A DNA stretch of 64,000 nucleotides from Bacillus gobiensis. Its GTDB lineage: Bacteria > Bacillota > Bacilli > Bacillales > Bacillaceae. A program made the translations under genes and the position numbers. Of the stretch, positions 47,107 through 57,448 are shown one piece after another (position 1 is the first letter of the stretch; the number at the start of each line of letters is the position of its first letter). The stretch lies in assembly GCF_001278705.1 (NCBI RefSeq), contig NZ_CP012600.1, forward strand, positions 4,499,864-4,563,863, read 5' to 3'. Below the pieces are notes generated by a model, which had not been told where the DNA came from, did not search any database, and saw only the letters and a program-made list of their open reading frames with translations.

Positions 47107-48222
47107 TCAAGAACCATTTTTATAGAATGGCGCTTTGACAACAATGGCATCAATCATCTTATTACGGATTTCAACTTTTAGCTGCGTCCCGGCTTCAGCA
47201 TGTTCCGCCGATATGATTGCAAGACCTAAGTTTTTCTTTAGAGACGGGGAATGGGTACCGGATGTAATAAAGCCGATCTCCTCTTCACCCGCTGAGAATA
47301 CTTTGTAACCATGACGAGGTATGCCCCTTCCTGTTACTTCAATCCCAACTAATTTCCGTTTTAACCCTTCTTCTTTTTGAGCCGTAAGGATGTCTTTGCC
47401 GATAAAATGACTTTCTTTGTTCGTTTTAACGGCAAAACCGATTCCTGCTTCAAGCGGACTAATTTCATTTGTGAGTTCTTGGCCATACAGCGCAAGACGT
47501 ACTTCAAAGCGAAGAGTGTCACGCGCACCAAGTCCACATGGTTTTAAGCCATCTTCCTTTCCCACTTCTAGAAGATTATCCCAAAGTGCTTCTGCTTTAT
47601 CCGCTGCCAAATAAAGTTCAAAACCGTCCTCCCCTGTGTAACCTGTTCGGGATATAAGCACATCTGTAATCCCATTTAGATTGGTATGTTGAGCAAAGCG
47701 GAAAAAACCAATTTCAGTTAAGTCTGTTGCCGTTAACTTTTGTAAGATGCCTTCTGCCTTTGGACCTTGGATAGCAAGCTGTGCAAGGTCACTTGAAATA
47801 TTATGAAGCGTCACGTCTCCTCTTAGATGTAGCTCCATCCACTCGTAATCTTTTTCAATGTTTGCTGCATTAATCACAAGTAGGTACTTTTCATTCGCTA
47901 ACTTGTAAACAACCAAGTCATCGACTGTACCACCGTCCGGATAACACATAGCTGTATATTGTGCCTGATTGATACTCAGTTTTGTTACATCGTTTGTTAC
48001 AAGGTGATTAATATAACTCTCCGCACCTTTACCTTCAACAAGCACTTCTCCCATATGAGAGACATCAAAGAGTCCTGCTTCCTTTCGGACAGCCTCATGC
48101 TCTTCTAAGATGCTTGAAAACTGTACCGGAAGTTCCCATCCGCAAAAATTAATGACCTTTGCACCGTATTTTATATATTTTTCAAAAAGCGGTGTTCGCT
48201 TTAATACTGTTCCTGTGCTCAT
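47107..48222 (-). CDS. gcvT: Aminomethyltransferase (glycine cleavage T protein)
   Basis: 371 residues. [27 protein letters not shown] at the start and [12 protein letters not shown] near residue 55 are typical, and [18 protein letters not shown] signature appears as [13 protein letters not shown] near 195. It releases ammonia and makes 5,10-methylene-THF. CGGAGG precedes ATG 48222. In this operon gcvT follows sdaAA by 14 bases. Confidence 0.96.
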   Translation of the reverse strand: MSTGTVLKRTPLFEKYIKYGAKVINFCGWELPVQFSSILEEHEAVRKEAGLFDVSHMGEVLVEGKGAESYINHLVTNDVTKLSINQAQYTAMCYPDGGTVDDLVVYKLANEKYLLVINAANIEKDYEWMELHLRGDVTLHNISSDLAQLAIQGPKAEGILQKLTATDLTEIGFFRFAQHTNLNGITDVLISRTGYTGEDGFELYLAADKAEALWDNLLEVGKEDGLKPCGLGARDTLRFEVRLALYGQELTNEISPLEAGIGFAVKTNKESHFIGKDILTAQKEEGLKRKLVGIEVTGRGIPRHGYKVFSAGEEEIGFITSGTHSPSLKKNLGLAIISAEHAEAGTQLKVEIRNKMIDAIVVKAPFYKNGS

Positions 48223-48236
48223 TAATTCACCTCCGA

Positions 48237-49118
48237 TTAAAATCTTTTACAAAATAACTGTTCTTTTACCTTTTTACCTGTTTCGGTCATGGCGAGACCG
48301 CCAAGTGCCGTTTCCCGAAGTGTTCGAGGCATATCTTTTCCAATCCTATACATCGCTTCAATGACTTCATCACATGGAATTCGGCTTTCCACACCAGCAA
48401 GAGATAAATCTGCAGCTGAAAAGGCAATCGATGTGCCAATCGCATTTCGCTTTATGCAAGGTACTTCAACAAGACCGGCAACTGGGTCACAGACTAAACC
48501 TAATAGTGATTTCATGGAAATTGCTGTCGCATTCACGGCTTGTTTTGGTGTACCTCCTTTTAGCTCTACGATTGTCCCCGCAGCCATAGCCGCTGCAGAT
48601 CCTACTTCTGCTTGACACCCCCCGGCTGCTCCTGAAATAAAGGAACGATTCGCAATCACAAAACCAAGCATACTAGCCGTAAACAAGCCCATGACTAAGT
48701 CTTTATAAGAGGCACCCTCATTTTTATGCAATGAAAATAATACACCGGGCAAAATACCGGCTGCTCCAGCTGTTGGAGTAGCCACAATAACGCCCATTCG
48801 TGCATTGCTTTCAGAGGTTGCCAGGGAGAAAGTCATTGCATCACTAATATAATTTCCTGACAGCGTTTTTCCTTGATTGATGTAGTCATACATTTTCACA
48901 GCATCCCCGCCGGAAATACCACTTGGTGCAGTCGAGGCATCGTTCATCCCACTATCAACGGCTTCTTTCATTTTGATCAATCGCTCTTCCATCATGTTGA
49001 TAATGGTTTCTTCGTCTTTTCCTGACTTTTTCACTTCCATCATCAGCATCATTTCACCAATGGTTTTTTGCTCACGCTCACAAGCTTCAATCAACTCCAC
49101 CATGGATTTTACTTCCAT
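48237..49118 (-). CDS. sdaAA: L-serine dehydratase, alpha subunit (iron-sulfur)
   Basis: 293 residues. [16 protein letters not shown] near residue 65, [17 protein letters not shown] near 108, [15 protein letters not shown] near 160 and [17 protein letters not shown] near 205 are characteristic of the catalytic chain with its 4Fe-4S cysteines. It converts serine to pyruvate and ammonia together with the beta chain. Stop of sdaAB and ATG of sdaAA overlap (TAATG). Confidence 0.95.
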   Translation of the reverse strand: MEVKSMVELIEACEREQKTIGEMMLMMEVKKSGKDEETIINMMEERLIKMKEAVDSGMNDASTAPSGISGGDAVKMYDYINQGKTLSGNYISDAMTFSLATSESNARMGVIVATPTAGAAGILPGVLFSLHKNEGASYKDLVMGLFTASMLGFVIANRSFISGAAGGCQAEVGSAAAMAAGTIVELKGGTPKQAVNATAISMKSLLGLVCDPVAGLVEVPCIKRNAIGTSIAFSAADLSLAGVESRIPCDEVIEAMYRIGKDMPRTLRETALGGLAMTETGKKVKEQLFCKRF

Positions 49119-49630
49119 TACATTTCCTCCATAAGTAATTTCTTACTTAGTTGATACTGATTGGCAATATCTCCAAAGTCATCACCAGCGCTTAGACGAA
49201 TATCTATCATCTCTTCGTCAATCATAAAGATTTTAGATAGGCCACCCCCAAGTGATACACCGCCAACTTTTACAATGCAATCACCGCGTTTGACTGTCAC
49301 GATTGTTGTATTTGGGTGGTCAAAATAGACGCATCTGTCTTCAAACTCCAAATAGTACTGCATTCCATGCTCTTTTGCCGATTCTAAGGATTGTTTAATT
49401 CGTGGATCATCTGCATCCATTCCAAGCAATCCACCAAGCAGTGCTTTATCCGTTCCATGTCCTTGATAAGTTTCAGAGAAGGAATCGTAAAATACAATAT
49501 TAGCCTCCTCTGGACAACCGCCTAACAGGTCATGAATAAATTTTCCGATTGACACGACACCTGCCGTATGAGAGCTCGACGGTCCCACCATAATTGGGCC
49601 GATTATATCAAAACAACTTTGATATTCCAT
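49118..49630 (-). CDS. sdaAB: L-serine dehydratase, beta subunit, short form
   Basis: 170 residues. SCFDIIGPIMVGPSSSHTAG at the start and GHGTDKALLGGLLGM near 58 are family hallmarks. Bacillus SdaAB is usually about 220 residues with a C-terminal ACT regulatory domain; here the chain ends at about 170 with QLSKKLLMEEM, so the ACT domain is missing. It lies 15 bases after glyA and overlaps sdaAA. Confidence 0.92.
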   Translation of the reverse strand: MEYQSCFDIIGPIMVGPSSSHTAGVVSIGKFIHDLLGGCPEEANIVFYDSFSETYQGHGTDKALLGGLLGMDADDPRIKQSLESAKEHGMQYYLEFEDRCVYFDHPNTTIVTVKRGDCIVKVGGVSLGGGLSKIFMIDEEMIDIRLSAGDDFGDIANQYQLSKKLLMEEM

Positions 49631-49645
49631 GACGATGCCTCCTTC

Positions 49646-50896
49646 TTATACAGTGATTAGCTGTTGAAATAACGGATATGACCCACAAATCGCTTTAGTC
49701 GTTTCTTTTGCTTGTTCAAGAACTTCTATGTCTCCTTTGCTTTTTAGAACAGCAGCGATCACTTTCCCAATCTTCACCATTTCATCCTGCTTCATGCCAC
49801 GAGTTGTTAAAGCTGCTGTTCCCATACGAATCCCGCTTGTGACAAACGGACTTTCAGGATCATATGGAATCGTGTTTTTATTGACGGTAATACCCGCTTC
49901 TTCTAATAATTTCTCTGCTTCTTTTCCTGTTAAGTTCCACGGACGCACATCTAAAAGGACAATATGATTATCAGTGCCTCCAGAGACAAGCGTTGCCCCT
50001 TCTTTCTTTAATGTTTCGCCAAGTGTTACTGCGTTTTCCATGATTTGTTGGGCATAAGCCTTAAAACTTGGCTGCAAAGCTTCGTTGAAGGCAACCGCCT
50101 TGGCTGCAATGATGTGCATTAACGGTCCACTTTGAATCCCTGGGAACACGGCTCTATTAATATCTTTCATAATCTCCTCATCATTTGTTAAAACGATACC
50201 GCCGCGCGGCCCTCTCAATGTTTTATGCGTCGTACTTGTCACCACATCCGCATATGGTACTGGAGATGGGTGAAGACCTGCTGCGACAAGTCCTGCAATA
50301 TGAGCCATATCCACCATGAGTTTGGCTCCAACTTGATCTGCAATTTCCCTAAAGCGTGTAAAATCAATCGTTCTTGAGTAGGCGCTTGCTCCTGCAATGA
50401 TCAATTTTGGTTTCTCTTTTTTCGCCATGGCTTTCAGCTCATCGAAATCTATCAAGTGAGTATCTTTTCTTACGCCATAGGACACAATCTCAAACCATTT
50501 TCCTGAAATGCTGACAGGGCTTCCATGAGTTAAGTGGCCACCATGTGAAAGATTCATTCCCATCACTTTATCACCAGGCTGAAGCAATGCATAAAAAACA
50601 GCAAGGTTTGCTTGTGCACCCGAGTGTGGCTGGACATTTGCATATTTGGCACCAAACAGCTTGGTTAGGCGCTCAATAGCCGCTTGTTCTGCCACATCAA
50701 CAAATTCGCATCCGCCATAGTAACGCTTCCCTGGATAGCCTTCTGCATATTTATTTGTCATCACGCTTCCCATTGCTTCTAATACATCTTCGCTTACGAA
50801 GTTTTCTGATGCGATCAACTCCAGTGTTTGATGTTGACGATGTCGCTCCTTCTCAATGGCTTCAAAAATGGTGGAATCATTTTGTCGTAAACCCAT
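49646..50896 (-). CDS. glyA: Serine hydroxymethyltransferase
   Basis: 416 residues. The PLP lysine lies in [15 protein letters not shown] near residue 228. [20 protein letters not shown] at the start and [13 protein letters not shown] near 52 are typical. It joins glycine and methylene-THF into serine, so paired with the gcv system it turns two glycines into one serine. First gene after the glycine riboswitch. This may be a second copy dedicated to glycine use; a housekeeping glyA normally lies near upp in Bacilli. Confidence 0.96.
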   Translation of the reverse strand: MGLRQNDSTIFEAIEKERHRQHQTLELIASENFVSEDVLEAMGSVMTNKYAEGYPGKRYYGGCEFVDVAEQAAIERLTKLFGAKYANVQPHSGAQANLAVFYALLQPGDKVMGMNLSHGGHLTHGSPVSISGKWFEIVSYGVRKDTHLIDFDELKAMAKKEKPKLIIAGASAYSRTIDFTRFREIADQVGAKLMVDMAHIAGLVAAGLHPSPVPYADVVTSTTHKTLRGPRGGIVLTNDEEIMKDINRAVFPGIQSGPLMHIIAAKAVAFNEALQPSFKAYAQQIMENAVTLGETLKKEGATLVSGGTDNHIVLLDVRPWNLTGKEAEKLLEEAGITVNKNTIPYDPESPFVTSGIRMGTAALTTRGMKQDEMVKIGKVIAAVLKSKGDIEVLEQAKETTKAICGSYPLFQQLITV

Positions 50897-51031
50897 TTTT
50901 ACTCCTCCTTGAAATTTTGTTTAGATTCCATTGGCTGTACCAAACTATAACTTGAAGATATTAGTATAGTTAGAGACACTAACATTCTTTCTTGCTACTG
51001 ACTTACTTTTCTGTGAAAACTTTTTTGCATA

Positions 51032-51262
51032 CAAAAAAAGACAGAGAAGGGTAGTGTAGCGTCTCTACCCTTCTCTGTCCTTTTACCTGAGAGTTTAACT
51101 CCATTCATTTTTCATAGAGTCTTCCCCTTTGGTGGCGTCATACTATATACGCGCTCTCCAGAGTTGCGTCCACTTGTGGTCCCATCTACCTGAGAGATTT
51201 GTTCCAAGGGTCTTTTTGGAACTTGCTCCTTCGGCGGCTTTAAAATTTGCACTCTCCCACAA
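51032..51262 (-). promoter_or_regulatory. Tandem glycine riboswitch with intrinsic terminator
   Basis: Two glycine aptamers read on the minus strand. The first begins GGGAGAGTGC near 51262 and ends TCTCAGGTAGATGGGACC. The second contains GGAGAGCGCG and ends CTCTCAGGTAAAAGGAC near 51078. The terminator ACAGAGAAGGGTAG (51041-51054) / CTACCCTTCTCTGT (51065-51078) with a T7 tail follows. In known examples glycine binding prevents termination, so glycine should switch on glyA-sdaAB-sdaAA-gcvT and the genes beyond. Confidence 0.95.
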
Positions 51263-51538
51263 CTGTCATCCGCGATATGTATTTACTAACAAATTAAGTT
51301 AACTTGCATTTAAAAGATCATACTTTACCTTTCTTCCTAATCTCCGTTAGTAGAATTAGCAACTTGTATATTTTAAAGTAAAGATTAGTTAATGATATTT
51401 ATACTAAGTTGTTAGATAGACTCACAGAGTTTTTTAATTTGAAGAATGTGAAGCGTTATAGAAAATAGGAGGGAATCGAATGAATGGATTGACTATTTTT
51501 CGATTTAAATTATCGTCGATATTTTCACAACGATTTCC

Positions 51539-51611
51539 TTTAGTGTATTTTTTGTTACTAAGTAAAACAAATGTGCGTACTTGTTAAAGGTTATTGTTTT
51601 TCTAATAATAT
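51539..51611 (+). promoter_or_regulatory. Nitrilase-operon promoter with putative HxlR two-box operator
   Basis: AGTGTA (box 1, from 51542) and TGTGCGTACTT (box 2, 51572-51582) are 30 bp apart with ACTA midway (51557-51560). A -10 like TAATAA/TAATAT lies at 51603-51611, 20-23 bases after box 2. The layout and the GTGCGTACTT core are the same as before hxlA. Confidence 0.6.
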
Positions 51612-51682
51612 TTACATCACTAAATCATAATATAGATGCAAAGAAATTTTACCGGAATAATTGTAAGAAGAAGGAGGAGCTT

Positions 51683-52561
51683 ATGAAACTAAGAGTCTCG
51701 GCAGTTCAATATCATCTTCATACCATACAATGTTTTGATGAATTCGCAAATCAAGTGGAACACTATGTTAAAACGGCAGAAGAATTCGGAGCTGATTTTG
51801 TCCTATTTCCTGAATTTATCACAACTCAACTCATGTCCATAGGCAACCAACTAGGTCAACCCTTGACCATCCAGGATATCCCACATTTTACTGATCAGTA
51901 TCGTTCTTTATTTATGAGTTTGGCGATAAAAAACCAGATACATATTATTGGAGGAACACATGTCATTAATAGAGGGGGGCGTTTATATAATGTTGCCCAT
52001 TTATTCTATCCAGATGGAAGAATAGAGGAACAAGCAAAGCTTCATATCACTCCAACTGAATTGGCAGAATGGAACATGACTCCTGGTGAAAGCCTAGAAG
52101 TGTTTGAGACTAAAAAAGGAAGAATCTCCATCTTAACCTGCTACGACATTGAATTTCCAGAAGTTGTTCGAATGGCAAAAGCGAAGGGGGCCGATATTAT
52201 TTTCTGTCCTTCTTGTACAGATGATCGTCATGGGTTCTACCGTGTCCGTTACACCAGCCATGCGAGGGCAGTCGAAAACCAAGTCTATGTTGTCTCCACT
52301 GGTACAGTGGGCTCTCTTCCTACTGTAGATTTTATGAGAGCGAACTTCGGACAAGCGGCTGTGATTACACCAAATGATATCCCCTTTCCTCCTCGTGGCA
52401 TCCTAGTAGAAGGAGAGGTTAATGAAGATATGGTTGTGACTACAGATCTTGATTTAGAACTGTTATATCAAGTTCGGGAAAATGGCTCGGTGACCACGTG
52501 GCGTGATCGACGTATTGATCTTTATCCAGATTGGGAAAAAGAATCTGTTATCCAAGCGTAA
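51683..52561 (+). CDS. Carbon-nitrogen hydrolase (nitrilase superfamily)
   Basis: 292 residues. The catalytic triad is visible: Glu in VLFPEF near 42, Lys in QAKLHITP near 115 and Cys in ILTCYDIEFPEV near 152. It belongs to the branch that in Bacillus YhcX is fused to a GNAT domain; here the two parts are separate genes and the order is reversed. Members cut amides such as omega-amidase or N-carbamoyl substrates. The promoter carries the two-box motif shared with hxlAB and zwf. AGAAGGAGG before ATG 51683 overrides the longer frame from 51581, which would begin within the promoter. Confidence 0.85.
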   Translation: MKLRVSAVQYHLHTIQCFDEFANQVEHYVKTAEEFGADFVLFPEFITTQLMSIGNQLGQPLTIQDIPHFTDQYRSLFMSLAIKNQIHIIGGTHVINRGGRLYNVAHLFYPDGRIEEQAKLHITPTELAEWNMTPGESLEVFETKKGRISILTCYDIEFPEVVRMAKAKGADIIFCPSCTDDRHGFYRVRYTSHARAVENQVYVVSTGTVGSLPTVDFMRANFGQAAVITPNDIPFPPRGILVEGEVNEDMVVTTDLDLELLYQVRENGSVTTWRDRRIDLYPDWEKESVIQA

Positions 52562-52570
52562 GGAGGAAGT

Positions 52571-53239
52571 ATGGCATATTTCAAGGATTTTTTCGTATTT
52601 GACCAGAATCATCCCATTCCTGCAGTAATCCGAAATTATGAAGAAAAAGACTTTCCTGACTTAATTCTTATTCAGAAAGAAAGTTTTCCTCCTCCTTTCC
52701 CGTCTGAATTATGGTGGAAAACAGAACAGTTGAAAAACCATGTTACCTTGTTTTCCGAAGGAGCTTTGTGTATAGAGGTTAATGGAGAAATTGCCGGCTC
52801 AATAACCGCTTTGTTGGTTGATTTTGATCCAACTAATCCTGAACATACATGGGAAGAAATCACAGATAATGGATATATTCGAAACCATAACCCAAATGGC
52901 AATACGCTCTATGTTGTTGATATTGGCGTACGTCCCTCCTTCCGGAAATTAGGTTTGGGGAAATGGCTGATGTCATCCATGTATGACGTTGTTATATATA
53001 AGCAACTGGAACGGCTGTTAGGTGGTGGAAGAATGCCGGGATATTATAAAAAAGCAAAGGAAATGACGCCAGAGCAATACCTAGAAGCTGTCATAAAAGG
53101 CGAATTAAAGGATCCGGTAATTACATTTTTGCTTCGTTGTGGCCGCACCCCAATTCAAGTAATAGCTAATTATTTAGAGGACCAAGAATCATGTAATTAC
53201 GGAACACTAATGGAGTGGAGAAATCCTTTTTATACATGA
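52571..53239 (+). CDS. GNAT acetyltransferase, YhcX N-domain type
   Basis: 222 residues. VVDIGVRPSFRKLGLGKWLMSSMYD near residue 118 is the acetyl-CoA binding segment. LLGGGRMPGYYKKAKEMTPEQY near 155 and the RCGRTPIQVIANYLED end match the GNAT domain found fused before nitrilases in YhcX-like proteins. It is coupled to the nitrilase gene (9-base gap, GGAGG). Substrate unknown. A terminator follows. Confidence 0.82.
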   Translation: MAYFKDFFVFDQNHPIPAVIRNYEEKDFPDLILIQKESFPPPFPSELWWKTEQLKNHVTLFSEGALCIEVNGEIAGSITALLVDFDPTNPEHTWEEITDNGYIRNHNPNGNTLYVVDIGVRPSFRKLGLGKWLMSSMYDVVIYKQLERLLGGGRMPGYYKKAKEMTPEQYLEAVIKGELKDPVITFLLRCGRTPIQVIANYLEDQESCNYGTLMEWRNPFYT

Positions 53240-53284
53240 ATATTTTGAGAAGGAGTCTTTATAAAAAAAATTTTTTAATTGTCA

Positions 53285-53317
53285 GGCTGTTGAAAAATAT
53301 TTTCAACAGCTTTTTTT
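53285..53317 (+). terminator. Rho-independent terminator
   Basis: GGCTGTTGAAAA / TTTTCAACAGC with a short AT loop and a T7 tail after the GNAT gene. Confidence 0.85.
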
Positions 53318-53721
53318 ACGTACTTTGCCAAAAAGTTGTGCACGGTGTGGTATCTAAGAAGGGGCGTTGGCGGCAGCTTATTTGATGTCTGACTCCTTTC
53401 ATAAAAAGTCGAATTAATAAAAAATATAATTTTATACAGAATCTAAAATAGCTAAGAAAAATTGCCTGGAACGATTAAGTGAATGAGGGCAGGATCACCC
53501 ACAGAAAAAATCTGAAACCATGAAAGATGGCGTTTGTGAAGAAGAAAAAAAGAGATGACATGATGTAGAACAATTGATTCAGTCAGTGGCTGCTTTTGCA
53601 GGGGAGGGAAGCATAAAGGAATTAGGTAAGAAGAAACATTAAAATACCACATGCAACAATCTTATAAAAAAGTTGCTGCACGTGGTGTGTTTGGCCATCC
53701 TATAATTTAACTCAAGTAGTT
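53318..53721. other. Intergenic stretch with duplicated words and a hairpin
   Basis: No supported gene. AAAAAGTTGTGCACGGTGTGG (from about 53329) and AAAAAGTTGCTGCACGTGGTG (from about 53667) are similar words about 340 bp apart. ACCACATGCAAC / GTTGCTGCACGTGGT near 53647-53690 can form a hairpin that may end the hxlR transcript. The rest looks like decayed coding DNA. Confidence 0.4.
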
Positions 53722-54084
53722 CTATTGTATAGATTCGTTTTTTTCCTCGATTTTCATGTTAGTTTCCATGTAGTTTTTACCCCATTGGTACATTGATTCG
53801 AGAATGGGCAGTAGGGTTTTTCCTTGTTCAGTCAGTGAGTATTCTACTTTAGGAGGTACAACGGGATAGACTTCACGATGAATAATAAGGTCTTCTTCTA
53901 ATTCTCTCAATTGGTTTACAAGCATTCTTTGAGTGATACTCGGTATGAGAGATTTTAGCTCGTTAAAGCGCTTTGTTCCCTCTTTGCCTAAATGCCATAA
54001 AATCAACATTTTCCATTTTCCACCAATAACAGCAAGTGTTAATTCCTTTTCACAGTTAAACGTCTTATTACAAAGATGCCCCAT
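53722..54084 (-). CDS. hxlR: HxlR-family transcriptional regulator
   Basis: 120 residues, winged-helix protein with the HxlR signature: [22 protein letters not shown] near residue 10, [35 protein letters not shown], then [19 protein letters not shown]. The N-terminal Cys before the first helix is conserved in HxlR proteins that sense formaldehyde. In Bacillus subtilis HxlR activates hxlAB. Here it is divergent from zwf-gnd rather than next to hxlAB, but the two-box motif links all three promoters. Confidence 0.88.
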   Translation of the reverse strand: MGHLCNKTFNCEKELTLAVIGGKWKMLILWHLGKEGTKRFNELKSLIPSITQRMLVNQLRELEEDLIIHREVYPVVPPKVEYSLTEQGKTLLPILESMYQWGKNYMETNMKIEEKNESIQ

Positions 54085-54114
54085 TAGTTCCCCTCCCTAT
54101 TTATTCATCTTAAT

Positions 54115-54185
54115 CAAAGTATACTTTTAGACACTATGTAAAAATAAAGTGTGTACTTACACATAATTATTATAAACAGTATACT
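54115..54185 (+). promoter_or_regulatory. zwf promoter with putative HxlR two-box operator
   Basis: AGTATA (box 1, from 54118) and AGTGTGTACTT (box 2, 54148-54158) are 30 bp apart with ACTA midway. TTACAC (54157-54162) and TATACT (54180-54185) give a -35/-10 pair with a 17-bp spacer. The -10 starts 21 bases after box 2, the same as before hxlA. Confidence 0.7.
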
Positions 54186-54225
54186 TAGTTCTAACAAGAG
54201 GAAAAAAACATAGGAGGGAAATCGA

Positions 54226-55737
54226 GTGAATACTTCAACTATTCCAATTGATAAGAATGCTCTTGATGTCATAAAGACGATGGAATTGGATTCTATGACC
54301 TTTGTTTTGTTTGGGGCAACAGGGGATTTGGCTAAAAGGAAAATCTTTCCTGCTTTATATAATTTGTTTATTAATGACAAGATGCCTGATGCATTTTCGA
54401 TTATAGGTTTAGGAAGAAGAGTATGGTCTCACTATTCATTTCAAACCCATGTTGAACAATCAGTTAAAACATTCTCTAGGCGTTCAATCAACGATACTTC
54501 CAAAATGGAAAAGTTTCTTGATGCATTTCGATATTGTTCCTTGGACGTAACAAAGAATGAAGATTATAAAAGTTTACTTGAAATTATTGAAAGACGCGAA
54601 GGGCAATTACATATCCCTGAAAACCGCATGTTTTATTTATCGGTTGCACCGGAGTTTGTGGATGTCATTACCTCAAATATTAACGAAAGTGGGTTAAGCC
54701 CTAAAAAAGGATGGAAACGCCTCATTATAGAAAAGCCATTTGGACATGATCTAAATTCAGCTTTAGAGCTAAACGAAAAATTAAGCCGGGCATTTGAAGA
54801 AGAGGAGATTTATCGCATAGACCATTATCTTGGAAAGCCCATGATCCAAAACCTTAAGGTATTAGAATTTGCTAATCCTGTGCTTCAAGCGTTATGGAAT
54901 AATCAGCACATTGCCAATGTGCAAATTACGGCAAGTGAGACAGTTGGAGTAGAAGATAGAGCCGATTATTACGACCATGCAGGGGCCGTCCGAGATATGT
55001 TTCAAAACCATTTGCTACAGCTTCTAATGATGATCGCAATGCATCTCCCTAACAACATCAATGCCGAAGAGATTAGGAATGAGAAGAGAAAAATTATGGA
55101 GTTTCTTAGGCCTTTAGAGAAGGAAAGTGTCCTAACAAATGTTATACGCGGGCAATATTCCTCAGGCGAAATTGATGGCAAAGCGGTTGTTGGATATACA
55201 GAGGAGCCTGGAATTGGGGATTATTCAACAAATGATACTTTCATTGCTGCTCGTTTATGGATTGATGATCGTTTTTGGAGCGGGGTCCCATTCTATATCC
55301 GTACAGGAAAAAGAATGAAGGAAAAATCAACACGCATCGTAATTGAATTCAAAAACGCATCGGAAGATATGTCTCAACAAAATGCAATAGCTCCTAACCT
55401 TCTAATCATCCAAATTAGTCCGCACGAATGTGTTTCACTGCAATTAAATATGAAAAACTCATTAACGAATCAAATTGAGCCTATCACTGTAAATTTTTCA
55501 GCTAATTCTAATGATATGCCAGAGGCCTATGAACTTTTGTTGCTCGATGCTTTCCGCGGTGATTCAAGGTTCTTTGCACATTGGAAAGAAGTTGAACTAT
55601 CGTGGGAATGGGTACAGCCGGTCCTCGAAGCATTTGGGGAAAATCTCCTTCCGCTTCATCCCTACCGTTCAGGCTCATTGGGTCCTGAAGCTTCACATCA
55701 TTTATTGCAAGAGGATGGTTTTATTTGGTGGGACTAA
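54226..55737 (+). CDS. zwf: Glucose-6-phosphate 1-dehydrogenase
   Basis: 503 residues. The NADP fold has FVLFGATGDLAKRKIFPALY near residue 30. The active-site motif is RIDHYLGKPMIQN near 196. EKPFGHDL lies near 168 and the C-terminal YELLLLDAFRGDSRFF region is complete. It oxidises glucose-6-phosphate to 6-phosphogluconolactone. Alongside HxlA/HxlB and Gnd it completes a dissimilatory RuMP cycle that burns formaldehyde to CO2 and makes NADPH. GTG start after GGAGGG. Confidence 0.96.
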   Translation: MNTSTIPIDKNALDVIKTMELDSMTFVLFGATGDLAKRKIFPALYNLFINDKMPDAFSIIGLGRRVWSHYSFQTHVEQSVKTFSRRSINDTSKMEKFLDAFRYCSLDVTKNEDYKSLLEIIERREGQLHIPENRMFYLSVAPEFVDVITSNINESGLSPKKGWKRLIIEKPFGHDLNSALELNEKLSRAFEEEEIYRIDHYLGKPMIQNLKVLEFANPVLQALWNNQHIANVQITASETVGVEDRADYYDHAGAVRDMFQNHLLQLLMMIAMHLPNNINAEEIRNEKRKIMEFLRPLEKESVLTNVIRGQYSSGEIDGKAVVGYTEEPGIGDYSTNDTFIAARLWIDDRFWSGVPFYIRTGKRMKEKSTRIVIEFKNASEDMSQQNAIAPNLLIIQISPHECVSLQLNMKNSLTNQIEPITVNFSANSNDMPEAYELLLLDAFRGDSRFFAHWKEVELSWEWVQPVLEAFGENLLPLHPYRSGSLGPEASHHLLQEDGFIWWD

Positions 55738-55873
55738 ATTCTTGGATGTGAAGGGCTGGATGTTAAAGGGCAAAAAGTTGTTTTACTGTTAACCATAGAT
55801 AATTCCTAGAAAAAAGATGAATGACAAAAAAGCCAAAAATCTTTTTATAAAACTACTTAAAGGAGACGTCAAT

Positions 55874-56776
55874 ATGAAGGTCGGTTTAATCGGTTTAGGA
55901 AAAATGGGATTGAACATAGGTAAGAATTTAATTGATCTTAAGCATGAAGTCACGGCTTTTGATCTAAATCAACGGGCTGTAGAAGAAATGGAAAAGTACG
56001 GAGCTAAAGGTACTTCTAGTTTGTTAGAGCTTGTTCAATCATTAGAGCAGCCAAGAGTTCTTTGGTTAATGGTTCCCCATACAGTTGTTGATTCAGTGAT
56101 TAATGAACTTACGCCATTATTAAATAATGGGGACATCGTCATTGAAGCAGGGAATTCTCACTACAAGGAATCCATTAACCGGTACAATCGGTTAAAGCAA
56201 TATGGTGTTAGCTTTATGGATGTTGGAACATCCGGCGGGATGGAAGGTGCCCGTAACGGAGCTTGTTACATGGTTGGTGGCGATCCTGAATCTTGGAATG
56301 TTGTAGAAACTATTTTCCGTGACACTGCAATAGAAAACGGATATTTATATGCAGGAAAAGCAGGAAGCGGTCACTTTCTAAAAATGGTCCATAATGGGAT
56401 TGAATATGGGATGATGGCTGCTATTGGTGAAGGGTTTGATGTTTTAGAGAAAAGCGAATTTGATTATGACTACGAAAAAGTGGCAAGAGTATGGAACAAT
56501 GGGTCAGTGATTCGTTCATGGCTCATGGAGTTAACAGAGCGGGCCTTTTCTAAAGATGAAAAATTAGAAGAAATAAAAGGGATTATGCATTCTTCAGGTG
56601 AAGGGAAATGGACTGTTGAAACAGCTCTCGATCTACAAACAGCCACGCCTGTTATTGCTTTGTCCCTATTAATGCGTTACCGCTCTTTGGAAGTTGATAC
56701 CTTTACAGGAAAAGTAGTAGCTGCTCTACGTAATGAATTCGGAGGACATGCTGTAGAAAAAGTGAGAATACGATAA
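55874..56776 (+). CDS. gnd: 6-phosphogluconate dehydrogenase, decarboxylating (short YqeC/GntZ type)
   Basis: 300 residues. GLIGLGKMGLNIGKNLIDL opens the Rossmann fold, VGTSGGMEGARNGACYMVGG near residue 120 and GSGHFLKMVHNGIEYGMM near 173 hold the active-site Lys and Asn. This is the short class, often NAD-dependent, seen with methylotrophic RuMP genes. It makes ribulose-5-phosphate, the acceptor for HxlA, and CO2. AAAGGAGAC before ATG 55874 sets the start; the frame is open from 55817. Confidence 0.92.
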   Translation: MKVGLIGLGKMGLNIGKNLIDLKHEVTAFDLNQRAVEEMEKYGAKGTSSLLELVQSLEQPRVLWLMVPHTVVDSVINELTPLLNNGDIVIEAGNSHYKESINRYNRLKQYGVSFMDVGTSGGMEGARNGACYMVGGDPESWNVVETIFRDTAIENGYLYAGKAGSGHFLKMVHNGIEYGMMAAIGEGFDVLEKSEFDYDYEKVARVWNNGSVIRSWLMELTERAFSKDEKLEEIKGIMHSSGEGKWTVETALDLQTATPVIALSLLMRYRSLEVDTFTGKVVAALRNEFGGHAVEKVRIR

Positions 56777-57290
<514 letters not shown>

Positions 57291-57448
57291 GGACGAATAA
57301 TTGAGCAGCCTAAGTTCCTGTAACAAGGGGGATCAGGTTGTTTTTTTAGTTAATGTATAAGTATGGAAACTAAAAAGGTATATGTAGTGTAGACAAGTGA
57401 ACAGACTTGTAAGAAAAATAAATAAAATATCCTAGCAGGGTTTAGTAT

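Noticed and set aside
53452..53652. 66-residue minus-strand frame before hxlR
   Set aside because: No ribosome site or known domain, and the opposite strand looks like decayed coding sequence.
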